Shown: positions 23,817 to 34,488, counted from the stretch's first letter. The stretch is DNA of 64,000 nt from Cadophora sp. MPI-SDFR-AT-0126 (GCA_020747065.1 JAGMVK010000011.1:682001-746000), one strand, 5' to 3'. Notes: generated by a model from the letters alone, not told the origin. Made by a program: numbers and translations.

Positions 23817-25572
23817 CCTGAGAATCTGAGCGGCTACACAATAATCGCTGTACAAAAGGGGAAAGTTGTAAGCAACAAAACAGGAGCTTGTACACCAACT
23901 AGAGCGGAGGTGTCAAGTACTTATGCCCATGCCGAGATGCATTCAGGTCCTGAATCGGCGGATCCCGCCTGATAAGAAATATTCCAAAGATGGGGGCCGG
24001 CAGGGCTGAAAGAATCCAGTCTGGTCTGGCTTGAGGAAATCCTCCTTGAGTCGACAATTGGACACCATCTTTATCTCGGCTCGGCTATCATTGTAAGATG
24101 CAGAATGAATGCTAATGCAGCATATTGCGGGGTGTGGCAAAGATAACGCTAATACATGAAGCCATTCGCATGCGACTTCTATTTCCGCTCTAGCTGCTGA
24201 TATGGGGGCTTGGATTCCCGTCTATCTCAAATCTCCCGCAAGGCACATCCATCTCGACCGCTTGCGAAATCCCTTCATCCGTGCACTAGAGCTCGGTCCA
24301 TGAAAACGAATGTGGGATGAATTGTGTATGCGCATGGGCCGGTAGGTCGACAAGCGAGCCGAGTCATAGGGGTCTGTTTACATGTTGACAAGTGGTGTCT
24401 AGAGAGGTAGGATTTTTGGGGCTCGATTTTTTTGCTAGACTAATGCGAGATGTCCAGGCGGTATCTGAATTGAATGAAGAACAGAATACATCCAATTCAC
24501 AATGGCTCCCTGCAGATACTCTCACAAGGGAGGATCATGTGTCTCCGCATCTGCAGCTAATCTGATGGAAGCGATGCAATGGAGGTCTTGAATCGTCCTG
24601 CCCTGTTTTGAACATATTCCAACAAGTGATGTTACGTTAGACAGCAACATGAGCATCTCCTAGTACGGGCATTGTCCTTCGGGAGATATCACATGGCATT
24701 CGGCTTAAGCTCTCGACAGCTCGATCTCAGGCTTGGATTAGGTCGCGTACCCCACCTTCTCCTCAACGCTCTGCTTATCACGACACCCGCAAAGGATCCT
24801 TCCATCAAGTGGTGATCCTCACTCAAACCTCAATGTTCTTTAAACTTCACGACACATCTCCGTCGTCTGCGAACTTTGAGTGTACGTTTCCTATTCCAAG
24901 CTTGGTAACAAGGCCTGATGTTCGTTAACAGATCCACTCGGTGACAAAACGCACGAAGAATTACGAGTCGTTCGACTCGAACTTAATAATAATTGGGTGA
25001 ATTGTCAGACAATTTCTGCTCAATTGACGCGTTTGCCAGCTGGTACCAGCCTCCGATTACCTCCGCCTTACCTGGATGCATTGGGGCTCCAGAAACAGTC
25101 TCTCCCAAGCCGTCCTGGCCTTTGTATAGCTAGTGGTCACGCATTAGGTCGGTAGTATATAGTGATTTCCATAGGCGCTTCCAGTCTGGAAGGAAACTCA
25201 CTGCTAGGCTGGTCTTGATGAAGTTGTGCGGAGTGGAACAGCCAAGTCATTCACCTTGGCAATCTTGAATTTATCTCGCTGTCATTCAACATAAGACTTC
25301 TTTCTCGACGCAAGATTCAAGGGAACGTAAACATTACATCCCATGCTTGAGACAGGGCATGTTCGCAGAAGATGCGGCTCAAAGATCTCTAGATAAAAAT
25401 AAGACCTACTTCACGGAGCCCGTTTGAGTCTCCTCGCTTCCTGAACTAAATTACGTACGTACGCGCCAAGAATTCCACCAGCCTCAAGGCAGCGACATTC
25501 ATCACTCACTTCCCCTCATCAGTAAGCATCTCATCGACCAGATCCGCTCCCCATCGTAATAAACTTTCGAAG
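23817..25572. other. Shared upstream region of MFS gene and Zn2Cys6 gene
   Basis: About 1.8 kb between two divergent genes. No coding frame of note was seen. It carries both promoters, so common control of transporter and regulator is possible. Confidence 0.5.
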
Positions 25573-27420
25573 ATGGATAGGAAAGCATGCATCAGCATGA
25601 TGAGTGGTCTAAGCAACACGAATGACTCTCACCAGCCCCCAACATTTATCAGCTACATACCGAACTCCAATGGAGATCCCGCACATCAAATTTCCACGAA
25701 AGTGATTCGCAAAAGTCATAAGAAATCTCGTCTAGGTTGTCATACATGCAAACGACGTAAGATCAAGGTCTCTGAGCCGCCAGATCTCAACAGACTTCAG
25801 TGTGCTGATTCCTTTTTCAGTGTCCCGAGAATCGACCTAATTGTAATAACTGCGTCAAAATCAACACCCAATGCACCTACGATCTTGTCACTCCAGCCAA
25901 TTCAGCATCGAATTCTTGCGATTTGCAAAACAGTGAAGAGTTTCTGTCCCGGCCTCTAAGCGGAAGTCTGGGGAGTACGCCAGGCGCCTTCAACCTGACG
26001 GACCTGAGACTCTTCCACCATTTCGTCACCACGTGTTTCCCCCATTTGCCTCTAGGCAATTCCAAAGTATGGACCACAAGCATTGCATCAATTTCGCATT
26101 CTGTGAGTTGTTGTTGACTTTCCCACGTAACTTACTTTAATGGCTAGCTAACCCTAACAAAGTATGACTTTCTCGCGCATGCCGTGTTGGCACTTTCAGC
26201 AAGTCATTTGACGATGACGAGTACATTTGAGCTTGGGGAAGTCGGTCTATCACACCGTAAGTGGATGTCGATGTGTTATGGCAGGATCCTTTGATACTGC
26301 AATCCAAAAGCTCAAAGTTTTTACCGAACTATACATCAAGATACTGCCTTTGCTGTCACATTCGACCATAGACTGAGGAAAATTGGGCATCCCGTCCGCT
26401 CTGCCATACACAAGCCTCAGATCGGCAGATTAGTAGTTGGGTGGGTGACCACCAGCGAATACCTGCTGTTGAATGTTTTTTTTTGTTTCTTGGAGGGTTG
26501 AAGCATCCCTCTCTATGTCATCGAGGTGTCTGGGTACTTGCATGAAGACTAATGGTCTCGAGTGGTTTCCCCTCTCGACGTCACTTCAACGAGGAGTCTT
26601 TTTTTTTGCTCGTGGTCCTTTAGCTTGAAAGTGGGTCAAATGGAAAAGACGCTAAGACGACTTAGGTCTTCATGCAGTTCGAGGTCTCAATGAAGCACTT
26701 TCGCATCCGCCCAAAACTAGCGCTGATGTAGATGCAATGCTAGCAACATGCTACGCTCTCGCGATGCAATCATCATATATCGGTGAAAGTGTCGAGGACT
26801 TTCTCACCATGATCCGGGGCTGTCAGATAATCCTAGACCTCCAGTGGCCGAACCAGCTGGGAACTGTCTTTGAAAACCTCGATCAACAATCGCAGCAACA
26901 ACTACTGACTTCCACTTTCACTATCCTCCCCGAAATAGACCAAGAGTCCATTACTGCAGCTACAAAATCTTTGGAAGCTCTAGATACTATTTGCAAGCAG
27001 CCGCTCGAGAGGAAAGTGCTGCAATACCTTCTTGACATCGTCATTTCACTCGCTCACTCCTCTCGCAACGGCTGGCTTCCTTTCTCGACCGTGCCATATA
27101 ACCCACCAAAATCCTTCAACCCAACCTCTCAGTCACTAAGCTCTTCAAGCACCCCAAATCTTTGCTCAGCTTTGTCTTCCTTACCCCAAGCAACATTTCA
27201 GCTTCTCGTCTCGCCTGACGACCCTGTGATGCAAACTTTACTGGCACATTTCGCAGCCCTCCTGGTTCTAGTTTATCCGATCAAGTCTACCAGATGGAGT
27301 AGTGAGAATTGGGGAACGCCGAATAGGGATGCAGCTTTTCAGCTGAGTGGGCTGTTGAGGAATGTGCCTAGGGATATGCAGGGTTATTTGGATTGGCCGC
27401 GAATGGTCACTTGCTCATGA
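25573..27420 (+). CDS. Zn2Cys6 transcription factor hosting a 5S rRNA gene in intron 3
   Basis: Nuclear regulator of the Upc2/Ecm22-like layout, 441 aa. Exons: 25573-25767, 25821-26102, 26163-26256 and 26666-27420. The N-terminal zinc cluster RLGCHTCKRRKIK/CPENRPNCNNC has C56, C59, C66, C73, C76 and C83 (CX2CX6CX6CX2CX6C). The third Cys is the first codon of exon 2. The body has DLRLFHHFVTTCFP, YDFLAHAVLALSASHLT and AMLATCYALAMQSSYIG, the usual middle region of this group. Intron 3 is 409 bp (GTAAGT at 26257, GCTAAG branch, TTAG at 26665), several times its siblings (53 and 60 bp), because it contains a 5S rRNA gene. Splicing there gives LSHRLHAVRGLNEALS, the expected continuation, so the host frame is intact. 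Donor 1 (GTCTCT) is weak. Confidence 0.85.
26358..26476 (+). rRNA. 5S ribosomal RNA gene
   Basis: A 119-nt segment matches fungal 5S rRNA along its whole length. It shows the central CATCCCGTCCGCTCTGCCAT, GATTAGTAGTTGGGTGGGTG and ACCACCAGCGAAT blocks. Helix I pairs the first eight bases (ACATTCGA) with TTGAATGT at the end, one pair being G-U. Helix II pairs CTGAGG (26372-26377) with CCTCAG (26415-26420). Both helices differ from the common fungal sequence as I recall it (ACATACG...; CACTGG/CCAGTG) with matching changes on both sides, which argues for a functional variant. Nine T residues follow at once. The internal promoter region is retained. It lies in the same direction as, and wholly inside, an intron of the Zn2Cys6 gene. 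Dispersed single 5S genes are known in filamentous ascomycetes. Confidence 0.92.
26476..26484 (+). terminator. RNA polymerase III terminator (T9)
   Basis: Nine consecutive T residues directly follow the 5S rRNA 3' end, as expected for Pol III termination. A second T9 run lies at 26599-26607, in the same intron. Confidence 0.8.
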
Positions 27421-27688
27421 TTACGAAACGTCATCTGAAATTTCACAGAGCTTGGATTACACTCCTTGTCAAATGTATGATTTTGGACCCCTGTATCTTT
27501 GATTTAGGAATGAATGTTTCCTCAGCCTCGTGTACTCGATTGGTTCCTTCCTCTGCAACGATGACGCCTTGTTACCTCGAGCCCCTATTTCGGGCAGATT
27601 ATAGCACATACAGCGGCTATGAACTCAAAAATGAAATGTCTTCCTTTCGGGCAAAGTCCTAGCACGAACCATCAAATCTCGCACCCAT

Positions 27689-27979
27689 CTAATACGGCGT
27701 AACCGGCGGAACATATCTCGCCGGCATCTGTGGCGCAACCGCCCTCCCTGCAGTCCTATTCCCGCCAACATCCCCAAGTTCAACATCCGTCTCTCCATCA
27801 GTGCCCACAGCAGTCTCTTCCGCCAGTTCTCGCTGCCTCTTCGCCGCCTCGAACTCTGCTCGGTCGGAGGCGTCACCTCTGGCCCAGGCTCGCGGGAACC
27901 ACCACCACATGAAGACAAACATGCAGACGCATATGCTGGAGAGGACTGCGACGGGGACGACGACCTTTGGAAATATCAT
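27689..27979 (-). CDS. Small single-pass membrane protein
   Basis: A 96-aa intronless frame. An N-terminal hydrophobic segment (about residues 5-27, VVVPVAVLSSICVCMFVFMW) is followed by WWWFPRAWARG, then a charged Glu/Arg-rich stretch with EAAKRQRELAEE and a Pro-rich end (RYVPPVTPY). This layout of a short N-terminal anchor with a WWWFPR collar and cytosolic charged tail occurs in small uncharacterised fungal proteins. No function is proposed. The balanced composition and good ATG support a real gene, but there is no neighbour evidence. Confidence 0.5.
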   Translation of the reverse strand: MIFPKVVVPVAVLSSICVCMFVFMWWWFPRAWARGDASDRAEFEAAKRQRELAEETAVGTDGETDVELGDVGGNRTAGRAVAPQMPARYVPPVTPY

Positions 27980-28352
27980 GTTAGTATTGAAATTGAAATT
28001 AAATGCGCGGCAATTGAAGGAGGCTGAAGGGTTGGAGGACGGGGTAGAAAATACATTAGGAAATTGTACCTACTGCGTTGTTCACCATAATTGCGGTAAT
28101 TATATATTATTCTCGAAAAGCAGCGAGGAAGGAGTTCGTCTGTACGCTGTCCTGAAAAGTGCGTGTGCAACAGGAGAAATATTGCAGAAGATGCAGGGGG
28201 ATGTTGGGATGGGATTGCTTGTTGAAGCGAGGGAACGTTGACGACAAGGAGTGAAAGATAAAGTACAAGTGACAAGATAAGCTTTGTGGAGAAGTGGGAA
28301 AGGACTTCTTTAATGTGGACGGATCTTGGGGTGCTGTACTGGTGCAAAAATG
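27980..28352. other. Intergenic region, no gene seen
   Basis: Under 0.4 kb. It likely holds the promoter of the small membrane protein gene on the minus strand. Overlapping frames on both strands have low-complexity translations. Confidence 0.4.
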
Positions 28353-28685
28353 TCAATTGGGGGTGCGGGGTGAGGCGTGGTGCACTAACTCCCCACTGTA
28401 GTATAGCTTCAGCGGGAACAAACATCCGCACAGCTGGTATTGGTGGTGAACCATGACCAAGTCCTTGGATTCGGCCCTTTCTTGAACTTGGAGACTAATG
28501 GATGCCAACCTCGCAGCTTTTCGGTCTTTCCGAGCCTCGATTTCCATCATATCTTTCGAGCCTATCGGTAAGACTCGGATGAATTCTGGAAATAGTCCGA
28601 CTTGCTCATCATCTGGATTGGAGGGAAGGTTGACGTGGGACAGATAAGCGCAAGATCCAGAGATTGAAGGCTTCCGTTCGCTCAT
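28353..28685 (-). CDS. Hypothetical small protein (uncertain)
   Basis: A 110-aa frame from the ATG at 28685. It reads as ordinary protein over most of its length, with an acidic-to-basic segment PSNPDDEQVGLFPEF and a helical charged stretch ARKDRKAARLASISLQVQERAES. The C-terminus loses this character after about residue 90, so an intron may be missed. No family recognised. It lies just downstream of the glycosyltransferase gene on the same strand. Confidence 0.3.
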   Translation of the reverse strand: MSERKPSISGSCAYLSHVNLPSNPDDEQVGLFPEFIRVLPIGSKDMMEIEARKDRKAARLASISLQVQERAESKDLVMVHHQYQLCGCLFPLKLYYSGELVHHASPRTPN

Positions 28686-28796
28686 CGCTGTTCTATGTAT
28701 TCCTTTCTATCCAACTAGACCAATCCAACCCACAAACAATCGACTCCAGGCGCCAATCATTACATTCATATACCACGAATTTTTGCGGACAGTGAC

Positions 28797-30063
28797 TCAC
28801 CACTGTTTGACATACTGATCCGAGCCCATGATGATCTGCTCCAAATTCAACCTTGCACTCAAAACAATAAAATCCGTAACGCCTTTTTGCCTCACCGCAT
28901 CCGAGTTCCCAACATTGATGTCGCTATCCTTGTTAACCGAACCAGCAGGACGATGATGTTGAAACAGCTGAGGCTCGACCGAATAGCATTTCAGATCCAA
29001 GAACCCATCTCGGCACAGATACGCCATCCCATTGTCAATCGCAAGGTTCGCGCCCGCCTTGATAGCTAAAGCCATCATGATCTTCTGAGCACCACGATAC
29101 GATACCGCATATCCAAAGGTACACATGGGCGCGCCGGCTTTATGGACAATCCGAGTCTTTTCCGGGAGGTCTTTCAGACCTACGAGCCATGGCTGATGGG
29201 CCTTTGGCGCAACTGTCTCGTCATTTGCGATTGTGTAGCGACGATCGTCGTCTTTGGGTAATACGTCGCCGCAGTGGCCCGGCCAGAGAATATCCCAGTC
29301 GTCACCGTACGGAGAGTGCTGCGGCTGGGAAGATTTGATGCCGGATAGTGAGCGGACACCTTTCGCAAATCCGGGGAGTTGAGAGAGGAGACGGATGTCC
29401 CAGTCGGCATCGTCCTCCATGATGAAAACGCTTGCGAGATTTTTCTCAAGTACGCTGGGAGAAGGGGAGTGTCAGCAAAAGTACAGAGCAAGGTAATGTG
29501 GGATACTGGATCTTTCAGCACGAACCTGCGGATTGCGTTCAAATGACTGCGCCAGGTACCAAGTGCGCCGTCTTTCAGATTCAAACCCTACAAGTAATTG
29601 TTAGAATTATCGATCCATGGCTTCTAGTTCGTACATACCGGTGGCCGAGTCTTGTCTAACACCTGGTCGCCCTTCACGGCATCGAAGAATTCCACCTCGA
29701 AGCCAGTCAAAGAAGCAGATAGGACAAATGCGTCCCTCTTATCAGACCGCTCGGGCAGACCTAGCACGAGAATCTTCTGAAACTGTTGGAGATCATTTAA
29801 ACCTGATACAAGATATAGAAGGAGACAAGGCATACCCCAAGTGTCGAGTTACTTGCGCGACCGATTTCCGACGTAGTGTCTATTGTTTTTCTTGCCGAGG
29901 CGGATCTGAAATTGGCAGTATTGGTAGGTGATGGTCTATTTGAGAAACTCCAGTTCGATGGCGACGAGGCCGTCGCTCCGTGGTTCCGCAAGGAGTAGAG
30001 GAAGATCACCGATGCGATTGCGCACCCCATGATCAGATAAGGAGAGGACTTGACAGAGATCAT
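28797..30063 (-). CDS. Glycosyltransferase family 25 (type II membrane)
   Basis: Golgi/ER-type glycosyltransferase related to the LPS-biosynthesis/procollagen galactosyltransferase family GT25. Exons on the minus strand: 30063-29836, 29776-29639, 29587-29526 and 29454-28797, giving 361 aa. A short cytosolic N-terminus and hydrophobic anchor (about residues 9-26, YLIMGCAIASVIFLYSL) suggest a type II membrane protein with a Ser-rich stem. The catalytic domain begins KILVLGLPERSDKRDAF, the family's first motif. GALGTWRSHLNAIR follows, then the metal-binding EDDADWD with Glu156-Asp157-Asp158. CTFGYAVSYRGAQK is the later conserved motif. The donors are GTATGC, GTATGT and GTTCGT; the third intron ends with a GCTGAC branch. 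Acceptor sugar and protein unknown. Confidence 0.9.
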
Positions 30064-31357
30064 TGCGTTCTTTATCGCACATTGAAGAGATGGTTGGTTT
30101 ACATAAAAAGGGTCGAGTCGAAACGTCGACAGGGAGAGACTTCGAGAACAAGAGGCAGCCTTGTTGCGGATGCAGAGGGAAAAGACGTGGAGTTGAAAAT
30201 TCCGACAGTTGTTGTCAGCCTCGCCCTTACATAAGTGATGTCTCTTATAGAGGATTGCGACCTTAAGGACTAATCAGAGCATCCAGAATCGTCAGTGTCA
30301 TTTCCATTAAGTTTCACTGGTCGACTCTTAACGCTGCCGGGTAAGCTGCTTTCAGGCTTCTGCGAGGCAAAAGAGTGGAGATATGAATGTTGGTAGAAAA
30401 GGCCAACCAGAAGCGCCGATGGTATGTACAAAAGTTAAAGAGTAATATTTACGAGCCAACAAGTTGTCATTCTAATTCCGGGAATTGTTAGTGGAGATCT
30501 GCTGCACAGTGGCCATTGGAGGCGGCCAAACGCTGCTGAAGGTGGCGTGGAAAGATCCCGCGGCCGGGTATTATCTTATGTACGAGGAAGCGCCTGCATG
30601 ATCAAGAAACCAACGGACTAGGGTCATCGGGCTATGCGCAGGTCATTTCGTTGTTTGCTGCCCTAGTCAGTGTTCCGGCACCTGTAAAAAGACTGAAGTC
30701 GAAGAAAATATCTCTGCTTCCATCGCTTCTCTAATCAGTACCACGACTCGCGATCAAAGATGTCATTCCTCGATTATTTCTGCTTGTATGGCAATTCTGA
30801 CAGAAACATAAGGACTGACCATTTTGAGTTCGAACCTTGATAACAGCTGAGGCCGGATAAATGCTGGATGGCGCGGCGATTTCCTGGCGTCTATTGTATT
30901 ATTATCTTCGGCTATTGAGTAGCGCCCGGCCTTTGAGCTCATTTAGGGAAGGTGCCGGGTAGATCCCGCTCTGGATGGGGAACGGACCAGGAGCTGGCTG
31001 CAGGTTCGCTTGCAGATGAGCAGTTTCAGGGTGTACCCAGCCGCCTCCTTTCAATCCCTCCAGCTGTGAACCCTTGTGATAACACCAACTATTTTGAGCA
31101 TGGTAGAGTCTGCCTACCCTGAAGAGAGTTTGTTGGTTTTGAAATGTTGGTAAGGCAGAAAAGGCATGAGAGCGTAGCCTACTTATTGGCAATTCCGTGC
31201 CAGGAGATGTTGTTTGTTCTAATTCAGATTCTCAACTCGCTATTTTCTCTCTTTCAATTTCCAAAAACCATCAGGCGGGGTCGTTATTATTATCACTCAT
31301 CTGTTTCTCTCCCCTATACTACAATACCTCTCTTTACTGCCTCTCAATTCTCTCAGT
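30064..31357. other. Shared upstream region of divergent genes
   Basis: About 1.3 kb between the glycosyltransferase gene (-) and the secreted-protein gene (+). No convincing coding frame or RNA gene seen. Confidence 0.5.
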
Positions 31358-32056
31358 ATGCCTCACGTTCTCTGCTTTCTCATATGCTTGATCCTTCCTC
31401 TGCACATTGCTTCTGCGACACCGATTGGCGAGGCAGCATCAACATCTCCTCCATCAACATACTCCAAGATACCATACAACCCCGTATCACTCTCTCCGCC
31501 TTCTCAACATCCAATCCCGAACCACCATCAGCCGCTATCTGACGAAGCGTCTGCTCTCCACGGCACAATCAAGGTCTTTCCATCTCATCCGGACCATCCG
31601 ATCCCCGTAGCATATACGATTTCGTCGCGAGTGTGCGCTGCATTAGTCTCCGAGCTCACTTACCTCATGAGCGATCTCTCGCAACAACTCCTTTCCGAAC
31701 ATGTCGCTGGAATTTCTTTCCCAATACCTTCCGGGCCGCCGAAATTTCCGCTTCCAGTCTACGTCGCAGGAAATATCACAGAGCAGCTGTACCGGAAGAA
31801 GTATGTTCTCAGTCTTGCACTCAAACTGACTCCACTCGAGGAGACTATGGAAGTGGTAACGACATCTCATTGGCGATCGATAATGTCGTTGCTGGAGCAG
31901 AGTGTGAAGGAGTTGGCTCGAGCTGCTAGGAATAGCAGCGGTATGGGGTTAGGGAACGTTCTGGTCTTCCAGGCAGAGACATCTGGTGTTGCTTTGCTTG
32001 CTGAATGGAAGTTGTGGAGTATAGTTGACAGACTGGCCGTGATGTGCGAAAGTTGA
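31358..32056 (+). CDS. Secreted protein of unknown function
   Basis: A 232-aa intronless frame with a clear signal peptide: MPHVLCFLICLILPLHIASA, likely cleaved before TPIGE. The next 50 residues are Ser/Pro/His-rich and low in complexity. A folded-looking domain runs from about residue 68 to the end, with ALHGTIKVFPSHPDHPIPVA, EQLYRKKYVLSLALKLTPLE and WRSIMSLLEQSVKELAR. Only two Cys remain after cleavage (in SRVCAAL and near the C-terminus, VMCES). Two N-glycosylation sequons (NIT, NSS) are present. No enzyme motif is recognised. It may be a cell-surface or host/environment-directed protein; that is inference. Confidence 0.7.
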   Translation: MPHVLCFLICLILPLHIASATPIGEAASTSPPSTYSKIPYNPVSLSPPSQHPIPNHHQPLSDEASALHGTIKVFPSHPDHPIPVAYTISSRVCAALVSELTYLMSDLSQQLLSEHVAGISFPIPSGPPKFPLPVYVAGNITEQLYRKKYVLSLALKLTPLEETMEVVTTSHWRSIMSLLEQSVKELARAARNSSGMGLGNVLVFQAETSGVALLAEWKLWSIVDRLAVMCES

Positions 32057-32568
32057 TGAGCGAATGCTTCAGTCTTGCAACCACGGTCCAGGGATTTTGG
32101 GATTGCAGGATATCATCCTCCCGCGGGTGTGCTGAGTGCGGGCGCTCGCTTCGGGCGTATGTGACTGTTTGTTTCTGACCTTGGGCATTATAGTCACAGT
32201 CAGAATTCAACCACTCACTATCTCACTGCTGATAAAGACCTAATGGGTACTTGCCCACACTTCTCAAGCTTTCTTGCCACCTGCATCCCCGCTGGACTAC
32301 CTCTGACGTAAAAATTGCTCGCTCCAGTCTGCACAGACACAGAAAGTCGCCCCATTCTTCTCAACAATTCAAATATTGTGATGTCCACAGACGCAGAGAG
32401 CCAGCCATACAGGATGGGCAATGTTAATAGAAGAATGCTTCCTTTCAAAGAAAGATATGTAGACAACATTGAACGACCGCAGGGTTACTTCGTCTTCCTG
32501 TGATCCACGTACCTAGTTCCCAGCTTGTTCATGAAGCCTCTCTGCCTATCCTCCACCTCAAGCATCTT
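32057..32568. other. Intergenic region between convergent genes
   Basis: About 0.5 kb between convergent genes, probably 3' UTRs. No motif-bearing frame. Confidence 0.5.
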
Positions 32569-34488
32569 CTACAGGCCCCTCTGCCTCTGCCTCTTCAGCT
32601 CCCTAAGTTTCTCCTTCCTCTCATCCACCTCTTTCCACACCTGAATCTGCTTCTCCGTCGACAACATGAACTTTAATACAGATCTATGCAGCGACCGTTC
32701 CGTCTCAATCAATTCATCACATCCCTCGTAAGCTCGCAAGATCCCGCCAAGATCCCAGTCATTCGCAGGCTCTTCTTCAGCTGGGTCACGCAACTGCTGG
32801 TTCTGTGCTGGGAATCGAGACGTGAAGTAGGGCTCAGAGTACTCGACGAAGTGCGCTGCCCAGCGAGGATCGTAAGGCGTTAGACAGCGGCCAAAATCTC
32901 GCCATGTAGTGACGACGGCGCAGAAACCCTTAGCAATTGGCTGCGGGGAGACGTCTGTCCAGTTCACGGGGATGCTTTTGAGGGTGTCGGTTTGATATTC
33001 GAAAGCGCATTCCGTACAGCGGCGAAACTCCGCGGCTTCTTGGGGGCGATCGAAATCATAGCTGTACCCGTCGGGATTGGTGCTGAGGTGGCGACATGCC
33101 CAGGTCATTGGGTCATTTCTCCTATACGATGCTATACGGTTGCCGTTCAGGAAAGCCTGGACAAATTCCTTGGATTCCGGGTCGAGGTTGTGAGCGTAGA
33201 TCCATGACTGTGTCCGTAGAAGTAGACGGTCATCTGAGATGAAAGGCTCAGTGACAACACAGTGGTTCGTCAGCTCCAGCATCTGCCCATTCAGGTCATT
33301 GAGGAACTCGACCTGACTTGCACAACCTTTGCCTAGACGATGAAACTTCATAGCCATGTAGGTTTGAGAGAAGCGGACGGGAGAGATGAGTGGACGATCG
33401 CTGCGCGTTTGGCAGCTGACGATGTGGGCGGTTGGTCCCCAGCCGTTGGTCTTTGCGTACACGCTTTTCAGGTTCTGGGTGCTCACTTCTATTTTGGGAT
33501 AAGCTGCTGGTCGTTTCAGTCTGCCCGAATAGCGACAGAAGAGGCGATCGTCTAATCGGCTGTCGAAATACTCTGCGAGGAGCCGCCGATGGGCAGCCAA
33601 TTTGGTGACGTCTTCATCACAACTTTCGACCGTGCTGTTTGGCTTATTGCTTAAATCTCCAGGGTCAGCACAGACATCTGTATTCAGAAGTCGTTCGTCT
33701 TCAGCATGCTCTGTCATGTCAATTCGATACTCGTCCGCATTCAATTCCTCCAACTTCCCAACCTTGAAACTGATACCCATAACAACATCCGCAATCTCCG
33801 GTGGAAGCAGACTCACGACCTTGCTCACATCCTCACACGGTAGAGCCGTTAAAGCATCCAAATATTTGCCAGTCGTGAGAAAACATTCGCAAGCCTTGAG
33901 CTGAGTTGGATCTTTCCACCAGTCTTTCTTCACCTTCACCATGCCCGTTTGCCCGTATTTGTTTATTTGCTTTTGAGCACGATCTATGAATTCGACCGTA
34001 GAGTCCCAGGTGATGCTTTTGCAACGTCGAGGTCGTTGTCGGTATTGCATTTGAGCTTGGGCTCGACATAGGGTCTCCAGAGCTAAAGCTGGAGCTGAAG
34101 CCGGAATTTCAGTAGAAATTCTAAATCCCAGTTCTTTTTCAAAGCTTTCCTGTAAGATTGCACATGTGCTTCGTCCGAGCACTTTAGACGTGCAAGATTT
34201 GATGTTGTCTGACAATTGACAATCAATACAAGCCATTATTCCAATTTTTCCGGGCTCGCCAGGAATCTGATCACTAAGAATATCATGTAGTCTCCTTAGT
34301 TCCCCTGGAGGTGCGATACTGGTGTGTCTGATAGTTTTTTTTGGCGCTTGAATTCCAGTGGTGGCAGCCATGCATTTTCTCGAAGCGGACATTCTGAAAT
34401 TAGGAGTAGGGTCCATCTTGTGTGTATCGAAACGTCTATAATAAGCCTTTGCGAATCGTGATAATAAATTCGCAAGTGTGTTGGACAT
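32569..34488 (-). CDS. Large protein of unknown function
   Basis: A long intronless frame, about 639 aa from the ATG at 34488; a second plausible start is the ATG at 34416 (MDPTPNFRMSASRKC). No known domain is recognised. The protein is soluble, without signal peptide or membrane helix. Cys/Trp-containing conserved-looking segments include WWKDPTQLKACECFLTTGKYLDAL, shown by KACECFLTTG, and LFCRYSGRL, WACRHLSTNPDG, RRCTECAFEYQT, WRDFGRCLTPYDPRW. The CRH...CTEC spacing could bind metal but does not match a named finger. The C-terminus is a charged helix (EVDERKEKLRELKRQRQRGL). Its length makes it a real gene; function is not proposed. Confidence 0.8.
   Translation of the reverse strand: MSNTLANLLSRFAKAYYRRFDTHKMDPTPNFRMSASRKCMAATTGIQAPKKTIRHTSIAPPGELRRLHDILSDQIPGEPGKIGIMACIDCQLSDNIKSCTSKVLGRSTCAILQESFEKELGFRISTEIPASAPALALETLCRAQAQMQYRQRPRRCKSITWDSTVEFIDRAQKQINKYGQTGMVKVKKDWWKDPTQLKACECFLTTGKYLDALTALPCEDVSKVVSLLPPEIADVVMGISFKVGKLEELNADEYRIDMTEHAEDERLLNTDVCADPGDLSNKPNSTVESCDEDVTKLAAHRRLLAEYFDSRLDDRLFCRYSGRLKRPAAYPKIEVSTQNLKSVYAKTNGWGPTAHIVSCQTRSDRPLISPVRFSQTYMAMKFHRLGKGCASQVEFLNDLNGQMLELTNHCVVTEPFISDDRLLLRTQSWIYAHNLDPESKEFVQAFLNGNRIASYRRNDPMTWACRHLSTNPDGYSYDFDRPQEAAEFRRCTECAFEYQTDTLKSIPVNWTDVSPQPIAKGFCAVVTTWRDFGRCLTPYDPRWAAHFVEYSEPYFTSRFPAQNQQLRDPAEEEPANDWDLGGILRAYEGCDELIETERSLHRSVLKFMLSTEKQIQVWKEVDERKEKLRELKRQRQRGL

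Noticed and set aside
26257..26665. Zn2Cys6 gene considered broken or two separate genes because of the large gap between coding segments.
   Set aside because: A good donor, branch and acceptor flank the gap, the phases match, and the joined protein follows the family. The gap is explained by the 5S gene.
5836..27420. A secondary-metabolite cluster (hydrolase, transporters, dehydrogenase, regulators).
   Set aside because: No PKS, NRPS, terpene synthase or other backbone enzyme is present, and the genes are spaced and oriented like independent units.
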